Source: Virgisporangium aurantiacum
GTDB taxonomy: Bacteria > Actinomycetota > Actinomycetes > Mycobacteriales > Micromonosporaceae
Assembly (NCBI RefSeq): GCF_016863635.1
Contig: NZ_BOPG01000078.1
Location: forward strand, 54,865-118,864
Direction: 5' to 3'
Length of the DNA: 64,000 nucleotides
Below, in pieces: positions 9,177 through 15,765 of the stretch. The notes below the pieces were generated by a model. The model did not search any database. It saw nothing but the letters and a program-made list of their open reading frames with translations, and had not been told where the DNA came from. How positions within the stretch are numbered: the stretch's first letter is position 1; every line of letters begins with the position of its first letter. The position numbers and the translations under genes were made by a program.

Positions 9177-9196
9177 GCCATACATCAATGTATGGC
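9177..9196. promoter_or_regulatory. perfect 20-bp palindrome between divergent cluster regulators
   Basis: GCCATACATCAATGTATGGC is a perfect inverted repeat (9-bp arms, 2-bp centre) 31 bases upstream of the SARP start and 91 bases upstream of the divergent HTH gene. Its position and relative AT-richness in GC-rich DNA suggest an operator. The cognate protein is unknown: the adjacent HTH regulator is one candidate. Confidence 0.55.
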
Positions 9197-9286
9197 AAGT
9201 CGCGTAGGGCCGTTCGGCACACTTCCCCTGCCGATCCGCCGCGTCGATCAGGCGGATTCGCACAGCGAACAGCGGGGAGAAACACC

Positions 9287-10378
9287 ATGCCGGAATCCCT
9301 GGTTTGCCGATGTCGGAGCGAGTCAACCAAGCCCGGGACACCGCATGGCGGGCGCCCCTGGCCGACGCACCGCCCACCCTGCGCGCACGGCCCGACCCGG
9401 ACCGAACTCCATCTCGGAGACCTCCATCGGATCCGGGTCGTCGTGCTGCCCGTACCCGTACTGACCTCGATAATCCTGACCACCGACGCGCTCGGCCGCA
9501 GACGCGGCGCGCCGGAACCGTGGCGGCGGGCGGTACGGGCCGCGGTACCGGGCTGCGCCCGGGAGGCTTTCGCGCCGCTGCTGCAACCCGGTGCCACGTT
9601 GATACCCGACTGCCTTGTCCCGTTCACGTCGACCGACCGGCTCAGCATGGCCTCGGCGGTCGAACGACTCGACGCCGTACTGCCCGGTAGCCTCCTCGAA
9701 GAATTGACGGAAATTGAACAATCGGCGACGCTCCCGCCGTCCTGGCGGCCGGTGATCGACGATCCGCGGCGCTGGCTGTGCTCGTACACCGCGACGATCA
9801 AGGACGCCTGGACCGGCATCGCGGGCATCTGGCAGCTGGCCGGCGGCCTGCTCGGACGGGAACAGGAGCGCATCGGCCGCGCGGTCGTCAGCGGATGCCT
9901 CGACGTCGTCCTGTCGTCATTGCCCAACTGCCGGTACGCCGACGGATGGCTGTCGTTCGACGATCCGCATCCCACCTCGCACCGGCTGGCGGAACGCACG
10001 CTGGTGCTCGCTCCGATGCTCACCGGCGACCGGTCGGTCGCGGCGAACTTCAGCCTCCCGGGTGTCGTGTGGATCGGCTACCCCCTGCCGGGTATCGGAC
10101 GCCTGCTCGACGGCGCCGGCAGGCCCGCGATGCCTCCCGACCGGCTCCTCACCGCCCTCCTGGGCCCCACCCGGGCCCTGGTGCTGCACGCCCTGCGGGA
10201 GCCGCTCACCATGGGCGAACTGGCGGCGGTGCTCCGGTGCGCGCCGAGCGCGGCGACGTATCACTGCGGCCGGCTGGCGGCCGCCGGACTGGTGACCCGC
10301 GAACGGTACGGCCGGGAGGTCCGGGCGCGACGCAGCGTCCGGGGCGACGAACTCGTCGATGTGCTGGGTCGGCCGTGA
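9287..10378 (+). CDS. winged-HTH regulator (ArsR-like C-terminal domain)
   Basis: The 363-aa protein has a long N-terminal effector-type region (from about residue 40, 'LHLGDLHRIRVVVLPVPVL') and a C-terminal ArsR-like winged helix: 'LGPTRALVLHALREPLTMGE', then 'LAAVLRCAPSAATYHCGRLA' and 'GLVTRERYGREVRARRS'. This resembles actinobacterial DUF5937-type ArsR regulators. The ATG at 9287 has GGGGAGA at ideal spacing. It diverges from the SARP gene and lies 129 bases upstream of the first precursor gene, so a role in controlling the RiPP operon is likely. The first 35 residues are Pro/Arg-rich and may not be conserved. A similar but truncated HTH occurs at 53472. Confidence 0.75.
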   Translation: MPESLVCRCRSESTKPGTPHGGRPWPTHRPPCAHGPTRTELHLGDLHRIRVVVLPVPVLTSIILTTDALGRRRGAPEPWRRAVRAAVPGCAREAFAPLLQPGATLIPDCLVPFTSTDRLSMASAVERLDAVLPGSLLEELTEIEQSATLPPSWRPVIDDPRRWLCSYTATIKDAWTGIAGIWQLAGGLLGREQERIGRAVVSGCLDVVLSSLPNCRYADGWLSFDDPHPTSHRLAERTLVLAPMLTGDRSVAANFSLPGVVWIGYPLPGIGRLLDGAGRPAMPPDRLLTALLGPTRALVLHALREPLTMGELAAVLRCAPSAATYHCGRLAAAGLVTRERYGREVRARRSVRGDELVDVLGRP

Positions 10379-10507
10379 CCGGTCCGATTTCGGCCGGCAC
10401 CGGACCGCGTCGCCATTTCGGCAAACCGTGAAAAGCTGGCCCGCCCCGGAACCACCTCGTTAGCGTCACAGCCAACTTCCGCCGATGAGGAAGGGAGGTG
10501 ATTGTCA

Positions 10508-10693
10508 ATGACGGTGGAAAGACTGGCCCTGGATCTGTCGGATCTGGGTGTCGAAAGGCTCGAAATATCGCACCACCCGGACGAGGTGTCGCTCGAATCC
10601 CTGATGGGTGGCCAGGCGATGACGGAGCTCGGTGCCTCCATCCTTCCGGTGGGGTGCTGCAGCTGCTGCCTTCCGTGTTGTTGCTGCTGCTGA
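10508..10693 (+). CDS. RiPP precursor peptide 1 (thiopeptide-like, poly-Cys core)
   Basis: This 61-aa peptide has an acidic leader (MTVERLALDLSDLGVERLE..., with 'LDLSDLGV' as in thiopeptide leaders) and the boundary 'GGQAMTELGAS', equivalent to the 'GHGM.EVGAS' boundary of GE2270-type precursors. The predicted core is SILPVGCCSCCLPCCCCC, with nine Cys and two Ser. GGGAGGTGA precedes the ATG at six bases. In thiopeptide pathways Cys become thiazoles and Ser become dehydroalanine, two of which form the pyridine. Ser1 and the Ser of the central C-S-C are the candidate pair. It is the first of five tandem precursors ahead of the modification operon. Confidence 0.9.
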   Translation: MTVERLALDLSDLGVERLEISHHPDEVSLESLMGGQAMTELGASILPVGCCSCCLPCCCCC

Positions 10694-10727
10694 TCAGCGG
10701 GTCGGCTGGTCGGGAAAGGAGGAAGCA

Positions 10728-10913
10728 ATGTCCACCCGCGAGAACTTCGCGCTGGAGCTCACCGGCATCGACGTGGAGCCACTGGAACTGGTGGCCGACC
10801 GCATTCCGCTGAGCCTGGACTCCGTGTCCGGCGCACAAGCCACGGCCGAACTGGCCGCGTCGTGTCTGTACGGCTGCAGCTGCTGCGTGTCGTGCTGCTG
10901 CTGTTGCTGCTGA
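10728..10913 (+). CDS. RiPP precursor peptide 2 (thiopeptide-like, poly-Cys core)
   Basis: A 61-aa precursor begins at an ATG preceded by AAAGGAGG. The leader contains 'ALELTGIDVEPLELV' and ends in 'GAQATAELAAS'. The core SCLYGCSCCVSCCCCCC holds ten Cys and three Ser and ends with six contiguous Cys. It shares the block C-S-C-C-[VL]-x-C(5-6) with precursors 1, 4 and 5. Ser1 and Ser7 (in C-S-C) or Ser11 could be the Dha pair; Ser1-Ser11 would match the spacing of 29-membered thiopeptides such as GE2270. It lies 34 bases after precursor 1. Confidence 0.9.
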   Translation: MSTRENFALELTGIDVEPLELVADRIPLSLDSVSGAQATAELAASCLYGCSCCVSCCCCCC

Positions 10914-10926
10914 GGGAAGGAGACAG

Positions 10927-11094
10927 ATGAAACTGGATCTGCAGGACCTGGAGATCGAGCCCATCGAGGTCGTGGACAGCGCGACCGTCGTGGCGCTCGA
11001 GTTTCTGAGTACCGGCCACGCCATGACCGAGACGAACGCGTCGATCCTGTCGCCGCCGTTCGTCTTCCTGTGCAGCTGTTGCTGCTGCTGCTGA
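10927..11094 (+). CDS. RiPP precursor peptide 3 (divergent, poly-Cys core)
   Basis: A 55-aa precursor starts at an ATG preceded by GGGAAGGAGA, 13 bases after precursor 2. The leader starts MKLDLQDLEIEPIEVV and ends 'STGHAMTETNAS', so the boundary is conserved although the leader differs from the other four. The core SILSPPFVFLCSCCCCC is hydrophobic in its first ten residues and then carries C-S-C5. Ser1 to the C-S-C Ser spans twelve positions, the lactazole-like 32-membered spacing. With only six Cys it should give a less azole-rich product than its sisters. Confidence 0.88.
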   Translation: MKLDLQDLEIEPIEVVDSATVVALEFLSTGHAMTETNASILSPPFVFLCSCCCCC

Positions 11095-11112
11095 CGGCGT
11101 GGAGGAACAGCC

Positions 11113-11298
11113 ATGACGGACGTCATTGTCCTTGATCTGGACCACTTCGAGGCGGAGCGCCTCGAGTTCGCCGGCACGTCCGACGAGGTCTCGTTGGAAT
11201 CGTTGATGGGCGGACAGGCGATGGCCGAGGTGGCCGCGTCCTGTGGGCCGTGCAGTTGCAGCTGCTGCGTCGTCTGCTGTTGCTGCTGCTGCTCCTGA
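11113..11298 (+). CDS. RiPP precursor peptide 4 (thiopeptide-like, poly-Cys core)
   Basis: A 61-aa precursor starts at an ATG preceded by GTGGAGGA. The leader ends 'ESLMGGQAMAEVAAS', nearly identical to precursor 1 in this stretch ('SDEVSLESLMGGQAM' against 'PDEVSLESLMGGQAM'), indicating recent duplication. The core SCGPCSCSCCVVCCCCCCS has eleven Cys and four Ser, two of them in C-S-C context (positions 6 and 8), so the ring-closing Ser cannot be assigned with certainty. Unlike precursors 1-3 it ends in Ser, which could become a C-terminal Dha or be trimmed. Confidence 0.9.
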   Translation: MTDVIVLDLDHFEAERLEFAGTSDEVSLESLMGGQAMAEVAASCGPCSCSCCVVCCCCCCS

Positions 11299-11354
11299 GG
11301 CGGTCCAGTCAACCGCTCACAACCCGTATGCCAACTGCCAACGGAGGCTGGTCC

Positions 11355-11549
11355 ATGTCCGCGGGAGCACGACTCGCACTCGAATTGAACGATCTGGATG
11401 TCGAACTACTACAACCGATGACCGGTACCGACCTGTCGTTGGACGCACTCGACCTCGGTCACGGCGGAACGGAAATGGCGGCCTCCGTGGGCCTGCCCTG
11501 TAGCTGCTGCAGCTGCTGCCTCGCCTGCTGCTGTTGCTGCTGCAGCTGA
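11355..11549 (+). CDS. RiPP precursor peptide 5 (thiopeptide-like, poly-Cys core)
   Basis: A 64-aa precursor starts at an ATG preceded by ACGGAGG. The leader contains 'LALELNDLDVELLQPM' and ends 'LGHGGTEMAAS'. The core begins SVGLPCSCCSCCLA and finishes with six Cys and a Ser (eleven Cys, four Ser). The Ser at position 10 sits in C-S-C and gives the classical Ser1-Ser10 spacing of 26-membered thiopeptides. An apparent in-frame extension upstream (to 11250) only reads through the TGC repeats of precursor 4 in another frame and is rejected. It is the last precursor, separated from the enzyme operon by about 150 bases containing a hairpin. Confidence 0.9.
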   Translation: MSAGARLALELNDLDVELLQPMTGTDLSLDALDLGHGGTEMAASVGLPCSCCSCCLACCCCCCS

Positions 11550-11600
11550 TTCGTCGTCCATCAACCCTAGTACGGCGCAGCCGGTGTCCCGCGCGCCCAC

Positions 11601-11627
11601 CCGGCCGGATCGAGAAGGACCGGCCGG
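11601..11627 (+). terminator. hairpin between precursor array and enzyme operon
   Basis: Two CCGGCCGG arms (11601-11608 and 11620-11627) flank an 11-base loop, followed by CCCCTTT. The stem could act as a leaky terminator or processing site, giving more precursor than enzyme mRNA. There is no long U-tract, so strict intrinsic termination is not assured. Confidence 0.45.
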
Positions 11628-11699
11628 CCCCTTTGCGCCCCGGGCACCACCACTCCCCCGTCCATCGGCCGCACCGGCCCAGCCCGAGGATCGGCAGCC

Positions 11700-13754
11700 A
11701 TGAAACCGAAGCTCAAACCGGACGTCTACTGGGTTCCGCGGGGCGACAGCCTCGCCTTCGTACACACCGGCGACCTGTTCACCGTCAAGGGCCGCACCGC
11801 CCTGCCCCTCATGGACAGGTTGGCGCCGTACCTGGACGGCAACGTGGAACTCGACGAGCTTGTCGGCGGGCTACCCGAGGCCAAGCGGGAAATGGTCCGT
11901 GCGCTCGTCACGGCGCTCGCGGACGCGGGCCTGGTGAAGGACGTCCAGCACGACGAGCCGCACCAGCTCGGTCCGGCCGAACTCGACCGCTACGCCGCCG
12001 AGATCGCCTACATCGACCACCACCTCAGTTCCGCGGCCCGCCGTTTCCAGGACCACCGCAACGCCCACGTCGTCTGCGTCGGCGCGGGACTCGGCCTCAA
12101 CGCGCTGGTCCATGCCTGCCTGCGTTCCGGGGTCGCCGAGGTGACCGCGCTCGTCACCGCCGACTGCCCGACCGACACCGAACGCCTCGCCACGTACGTG
12201 CGGGCCGCCCAGCGGGACGACCCGGCCCAGCGGGTGCACCAGCGCTCCCTTGTGGACACACCCGAGGCGCTGCTGGCGGCCGTCGAGCTCGGTGACGTCG
12301 TGCTGCACGTCTCCGACCGTCCCGTGCTGCGCCGGGCCAGGGATCTCGACCGGCTCTGCCGGCTGCTCGGCCGTCCGCTGATCCAGGGCATCGTGGTGGC
12401 CGACGAGGCGTGGACCGGCCCGGTGGCCGGGACCGACCGGCCCGGCTGGGAGTCCGCCTGGTTGCGGGTGCTGTCGAACCGGCCGCGCGCCGCCGACGGG
12501 TTCACCGCCGAGCCGGTTGCCGAGAGCCCGTTTCTCGCCGGTCCCACCGCCGCGATCGTGGCCAACCGGGTCGCCTTCCTGTGCTTCCGGCATCTCACCG
12601 GCGTCGCCGGGTTGAACTCGACACCGGCGCCGACCGAGGCGATCAGCCTGGTGGACCTGGAGACCCTGGCCACGAGCGAGCACCGGGTCTTCGACCATCC
12701 GGCGGCGCAGCCCGCCGACCCCGAGACCGAGGGCGAGTTCGCCGACCGGTTCGCCGCGTTCCTGGCCGCGCCGCCCCGGCGACCCGACGACTTCTCCCGG
12801 CGGGCGGCGGAACTGTTCGACCGCCGGCTCGGGCTCTTCCAGCGCCTGGACGAGAACGAGCTCACCCAGCTTCCCCTGCACGTCGCCGAGGTCACCGTGG
12901 CCGATCCGTTCACTCTGCTCGACACCCGGTCCGGCCACCCGGTCACGGTCGGGATCGGGGACAGTTTCGGCGCGGCCCGGCAGTCCGCGGCGCTTCGCGC
13001 GTTCGCGCTCTACGCGACGCTCAGTGTGGATGCGCGCCGGCTCACCGCTCCCGCCGACGGCACCGACGAGCCGCGGGTGTTCGCCCGCAACCTGGTCCTG
13101 GACAAGTCGGAGCTGATCGACGCGGTGCTCGCGTACCCGGTGCTGGGCACGCCCGGAGCCCCGGCCGGCGACCTGCGCCACCCGGTGGGGCTGGCCGCCG
13201 CCACCAGCAGCGACGAGGCGCTGCGTCGCGGGCTCCTCGACCACTGCCGCGAGCTGACCGTTGCCGAGATCGCGGCGGCGCCCGCACCGTTCCCGGAACT
13301 GCCGCTCGCCGACGTCGACCTCGACGAGGAGGGCGGCCGGTACCGCGACGCGGTCGCGACGGCCCGGGTGCCGGTGCGCGTGTACGACGTGACCGGGGGG
13401 CTGGGCGTGCCGGTCCTGGCTTTCTGCGGGCCCGATTCGACCATCTGCTACGCCGCCGGTTCGGATCTGGCCGAGGCCGTCACGACCGGCCTGGCGCAGG
13501 TGCTGCTGTCCTACCAGGCCGACGTCAACGGTCATGCGGGCATCGCGCCGCCGGCGGTCGCGAATCTCCGCCCCGAGCTCCGCGGCCAGCCGACGGCACC
13601 GGCCGGGCCGAGCGGGCCCGCCGAAGCGGACGGGTGGCGCCCGTTGCTGGGCGCGCTGCACGGCGCCGGCTACCACGTCTACGCGGTGCCGGTGGGGCAC
13701 GACCCGGTCGCCCGTGCGGTCCTGCCGTCCGTGGTCCAGGTGGTGGTCCAGTGA
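11700..13754 (+). CDS. Ocin-ThiF-like leader-binding protein (TbtF/TclI type)
   Basis: The 684-aa protein begins MKPKLKPDVYWVPRGDSLAF, resembling the winged-helix RiPP recognition element of TOMM partner proteins (about residues 1-90). A degenerate E1/ThiF Rossmann region (VVCVGAGLGLNALVHACLRS, near residue 122) follows, then a long C-terminal domain. Size and layout match the 'Ocin-ThiF-like' proteins of thiopeptide pathways, exemplified by TbtF of thiomuracin, which bind the leader and present the core to the cyclodehydratase. The ATG at 11700 follows GAGGA. The stop overlaps the GTG of the next gene (GTGA), indicating translational coupling. It is the first enzyme gene after the five precursors. 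Confidence 0.82.
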   Translation: MKPKLKPDVYWVPRGDSLAFVHTGDLFTVKGRTALPLMDRLAPYLDGNVELDELVGGLPEAKREMVRALVTALADAGLVKDVQHDEPHQLGPAELDRYAAEIAYIDHHLSSAARRFQDHRNAHVVCVGAGLGLNALVHACLRSGVAEVTALVTADCPTDTERLATYVRAAQRDDPAQRVHQRSLVDTPEALLAAVELGDVVLHVSDRPVLRRARDLDRLCRLLGRPLIQGIVVADEAWTGPVAGTDRPGWESAWLRVLSNRPRAADGFTAEPVAESPFLAGPTAAIVANRVAFLCFRHLTGVAGLNSTPAPTEAISLVDLETLATSEHRVFDHPAAQPADPETEGEFADRFAAFLAAPPRRPDDFSRRAAELFDRRLGLFQRLDENELTQLPLHVAEVTVADPFTLLDTRSGHPVTVGIGDSFGAARQSAALRAFALYATLSVDARRLTAPADGTDEPRVFARNLVLDKSELIDAVLAYPVLGTPGAPAGDLRHPVGLAAATSSDEALRRGLLDHCRELTVAEIAAAPAPFPELPLADVDLDEEGGRYRDAVATARVPVRVYDVTGGLGVPVLAFCGPDSTICYAAGSDLAEAVTTGLAQVLLSYQADVNGHAGIAPPAVANLRPELRGQPTAPAGPSGPAEADGWRPLLGALHGAGYHVYAVPVGHDPVARAVLPSVVQVVVQ

Positions 13755-15751
13755 CCGCCCCGCCGGACGCGCCCAGCCTCGCCGTCGTGGGCGCCGGGCG
13801 GCTCGGCCGGGCCGTCGCGACGGAACTCGGCACGGCCTTCTCGGTGACCACGGCCGACCGGGTCGACGCCGGGTGGCGTTCGGCGGGGTTGTCGGCGGTG
13901 GTGCTGGTCGATGACGGTCCCGACCGCGCCTGGCTGAGCGACACCTCCGGCGCCGCCCCGGCCGCGTCGACCCTCGGAGTGCCGTGGACGCCGGTGCGCG
14001 TCGAACTCGGCACGGTGATCATCGGCCCGACCGTCACGCCCGGCCTCGCCGGATGCGCGACCTGCGTGGAAACCCGGCGGGAACGCACCCGGGCGGACGC
14101 CGATCTGCGCTCGGACGCCCGAGACCGGTTCCCGGACCGGTTCGCCCGCCCGGATCCCGGCCTGACCAGTTTCGGCATCGACATCGCGGCCCGACTGACC
14201 GCGGGCGAGGTGTCGAGCCGGTTGGCCGGCGCCGGCACCGGACGGCTGCACCACGGCACGATCCGGCTGAACCTCGACACGCTGGCGGTGAGTACCCACC
14301 GGTTCATCCCCGATCCCCACTGCGCGGACTGCGGCCGGTTGCCGGAGGACACCCGGGACGGTGCCCGGATCGAGTTGCGTCCGGCGCCGAAGGCCCGGCC
14401 GGACGTCTACCGGGTGCGCAACCTGTTCGAGTCGATGGACTCCCTGATCGACACGTACGTCGACCCGGAACACGGGCTCATCCGCACGCTGCAACGCACC
14501 ACCTTCGGCGCGTACCCCACGATGATGGCGCCGATCGGGCTGCCCGGACGGCCGGTTCAGATCGAGAGCGGATCGGGCCGCGACCTCGACTTCCGCACCG
14601 CGCGGCTCACGGCGATCACCGAAGCGGTGGAGCGGCACGGCGGAGTGCGCCCCGGCGGGAAACGCACGGTGGTCCGCGGCAGCCACCGCGAACTGGCCGA
14701 CCGGGCCCTCGACCCGAGATCCCTCGGCCTGTATCCGGACGAGCGCTACGCCCTGCCCAACTTCGCCTACCAGCGCTATCACGAGGATCTGGTGATGCCG
14801 TGGGTGTGGGGGTACTCGTTCGCCCGGCAGGAGCCGATCCTGGTGCCGGAGACCTGCGCGTACTACCGGCTCCACCTGGCCGACGGGCACGTCCACCCGT
14901 TCGTGTACGAGATCTCCAACGGTTGCGCGCTCGGTGGCTGTCTGGAGGAGGCCATCCTGCACGGGATCGTGGAACTCGCCGAACGCGACGCGTTCCTCAT
15001 GACCTGGTACGCGCGGCTGCCGGTGCGCCGGCTGGACCTGAACTCCGCCCGCGACCGCACCATCCCGCTGATGGCCGACCGGCTGCGTCGTCTCACCGGC
15101 TACGACATCCACGCCTTCGACACGACCACCGAGCACGGGATCCCGACGGTGTGGGTGATGGCGGTGCATCCGGGCGGGGACGAACGCGCGCCCAAGGCGG
15201 TCTGCGCCGCCGGCGCCGGATTCGAGGGCGAACGCGCGATCGCCAACGCACTGCTCGAACTGGCACCGATCCTGGAGTGGCGACGGGCGACCTACCCGGA
15301 CGAGGTGGCGCGGGCCCACCGGATGGTCCACGACCCGGCCGAGGTCCGCTCCATGCACGACCACTCGGTGCTCTACTCGCATCCGGAGGCCTTCGACCGC
15401 TTCGGTTTCCTGTTCGACTCCGGTCCGGCGGTGGCCATCGACGAGTCGTTCGCGGGCGCGTTCCGCACCGGCGAGGCCGATCTGCGCGACGACCTCCTGG
15501 CGACCATGGCCCGCTATCTCGACCGTGGACTCGACGTGGTCGTCGTGGACCAGACCGCCATCGAACAACGGGCGGGCGGCTTCCACTGCGTCAAGGTGCT
15601 CATTCCGGGTCTGCTGCCGATGACGTTCGGGCACTGGGCCCGGCGGGTCGACGGCCTTCCCCGCCTCTTCGACGTGCCGCACGAGCTCGGGTACCGGGAC
15701 CGTGCGCTGCGTGCGGAGGACGTCAACCCGCATCCCCATCCGTTCCCATGA
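13751..15751 (+). CDS. fused E1-like/YcaO azoline cyclodehydratase (TbtG type)
   Basis: The 666-aa protein starts VTAPPDAPSLAVVGAGRLG, an E1-like Rossmann segment. It has two CxxC pairs (C102/C105 and C191/C194), the structural zinc site of TOMM E1-like/YcaO fusions. The YcaO domain fills about residues 230-666, with ATP-binding segments 'ESGSGRDLDFRTARLTAITE', 'EAVERHGG' and 'LEEAILHGIVELAERDAF'. The chain ends PHPHPFP, a PxPxP tail known to be needed for azoline-forming YcaO activity. It should convert core Cys (possibly Ser) to azolines using ATP, with the leader presented by the upstream partner. The GTG start overlaps the preceding stop, and the next gene starts at or just after its own stop. 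Confidence 0.92.
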   Translation: MTAPPDAPSLAVVGAGRLGRAVATELGTAFSVTTADRVDAGWRSAGLSAVVLVDDGPDRAWLSDTSGAAPAASTLGVPWTPVRVELGTVIIGPTVTPGLAGCATCVETRRERTRADADLRSDARDRFPDRFARPDPGLTSFGIDIAARLTAGEVSSRLAGAGTGRLHHGTIRLNLDTLAVSTHRFIPDPHCADCGRLPEDTRDGARIELRPAPKARPDVYRVRNLFESMDSLIDTYVDPEHGLIRTLQRTTFGAYPTMMAPIGLPGRPVQIESGSGRDLDFRTARLTAITEAVERHGGVRPGGKRTVVRGSHRELADRALDPRSLGLYPDERYALPNFAYQRYHEDLVMPWVWGYSFARQEPILVPETCAYYRLHLADGHVHPFVYEISNGCALGGCLEEAILHGIVELAERDAFLMTWYARLPVRRLDLNSARDRTIPLMADRLRRLTGYDIHAFDTTTEHGIPTVWVMAVHPGGDERAPKAVCAAGAGFEGERAIANALLELAPILEWRRATYPDEVARAHRMVHDPAEVRSMHDHSVLYSHPEAFDRFGFLFDSGPAVAIDESFAGAFRTGEADLRDDLLATMARYLDRGLDVVVVDQTAIEQRAGGFHCVKVLIPGLLPMTFGHWARRVDGLPRLFDVPHELGYRDRALRAEDVNPHPHPFP

Positions 15752-15765
15752 GCCGGAGGGCGACC

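Noticed and set aside
10379..10507. CGGTCC...GGACCG inverted repeat after the HTH gene as a terminator or operator
   Set aside because: The 6-bp arms and 16-base loop are weak for GC-rich DNA and expected by chance.
10659..11540. TGC repeats as a CRISPR or a repeat array of its own
   Set aside because: The repeats are coding triplets inside five separate genes; there are no regular repeat-spacer units.
10508..11549. The five Cys-rich peptides as metallothioneins or simple metal-binding peptides
   Set aside because: The leaders, the conserved AS boundary and the directly following thiopeptide-type enzyme operon fit RiPP precursors much better; the Cys lie only in the C-terminal core.
12410..13750. 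A 5' extension of the cyclodehydratase frame
   Set aside because: It lies within the leader-binding protein gene in another frame; the GTG at 13751 with GTGA coupling begins the recognisable E1-like domain.
13984..15747. A 5' extension of the SagB frame
   Set aside because: It is an out-of-frame shadow of the cyclodehydratase gene; SagB similarity starts only after about 15766.
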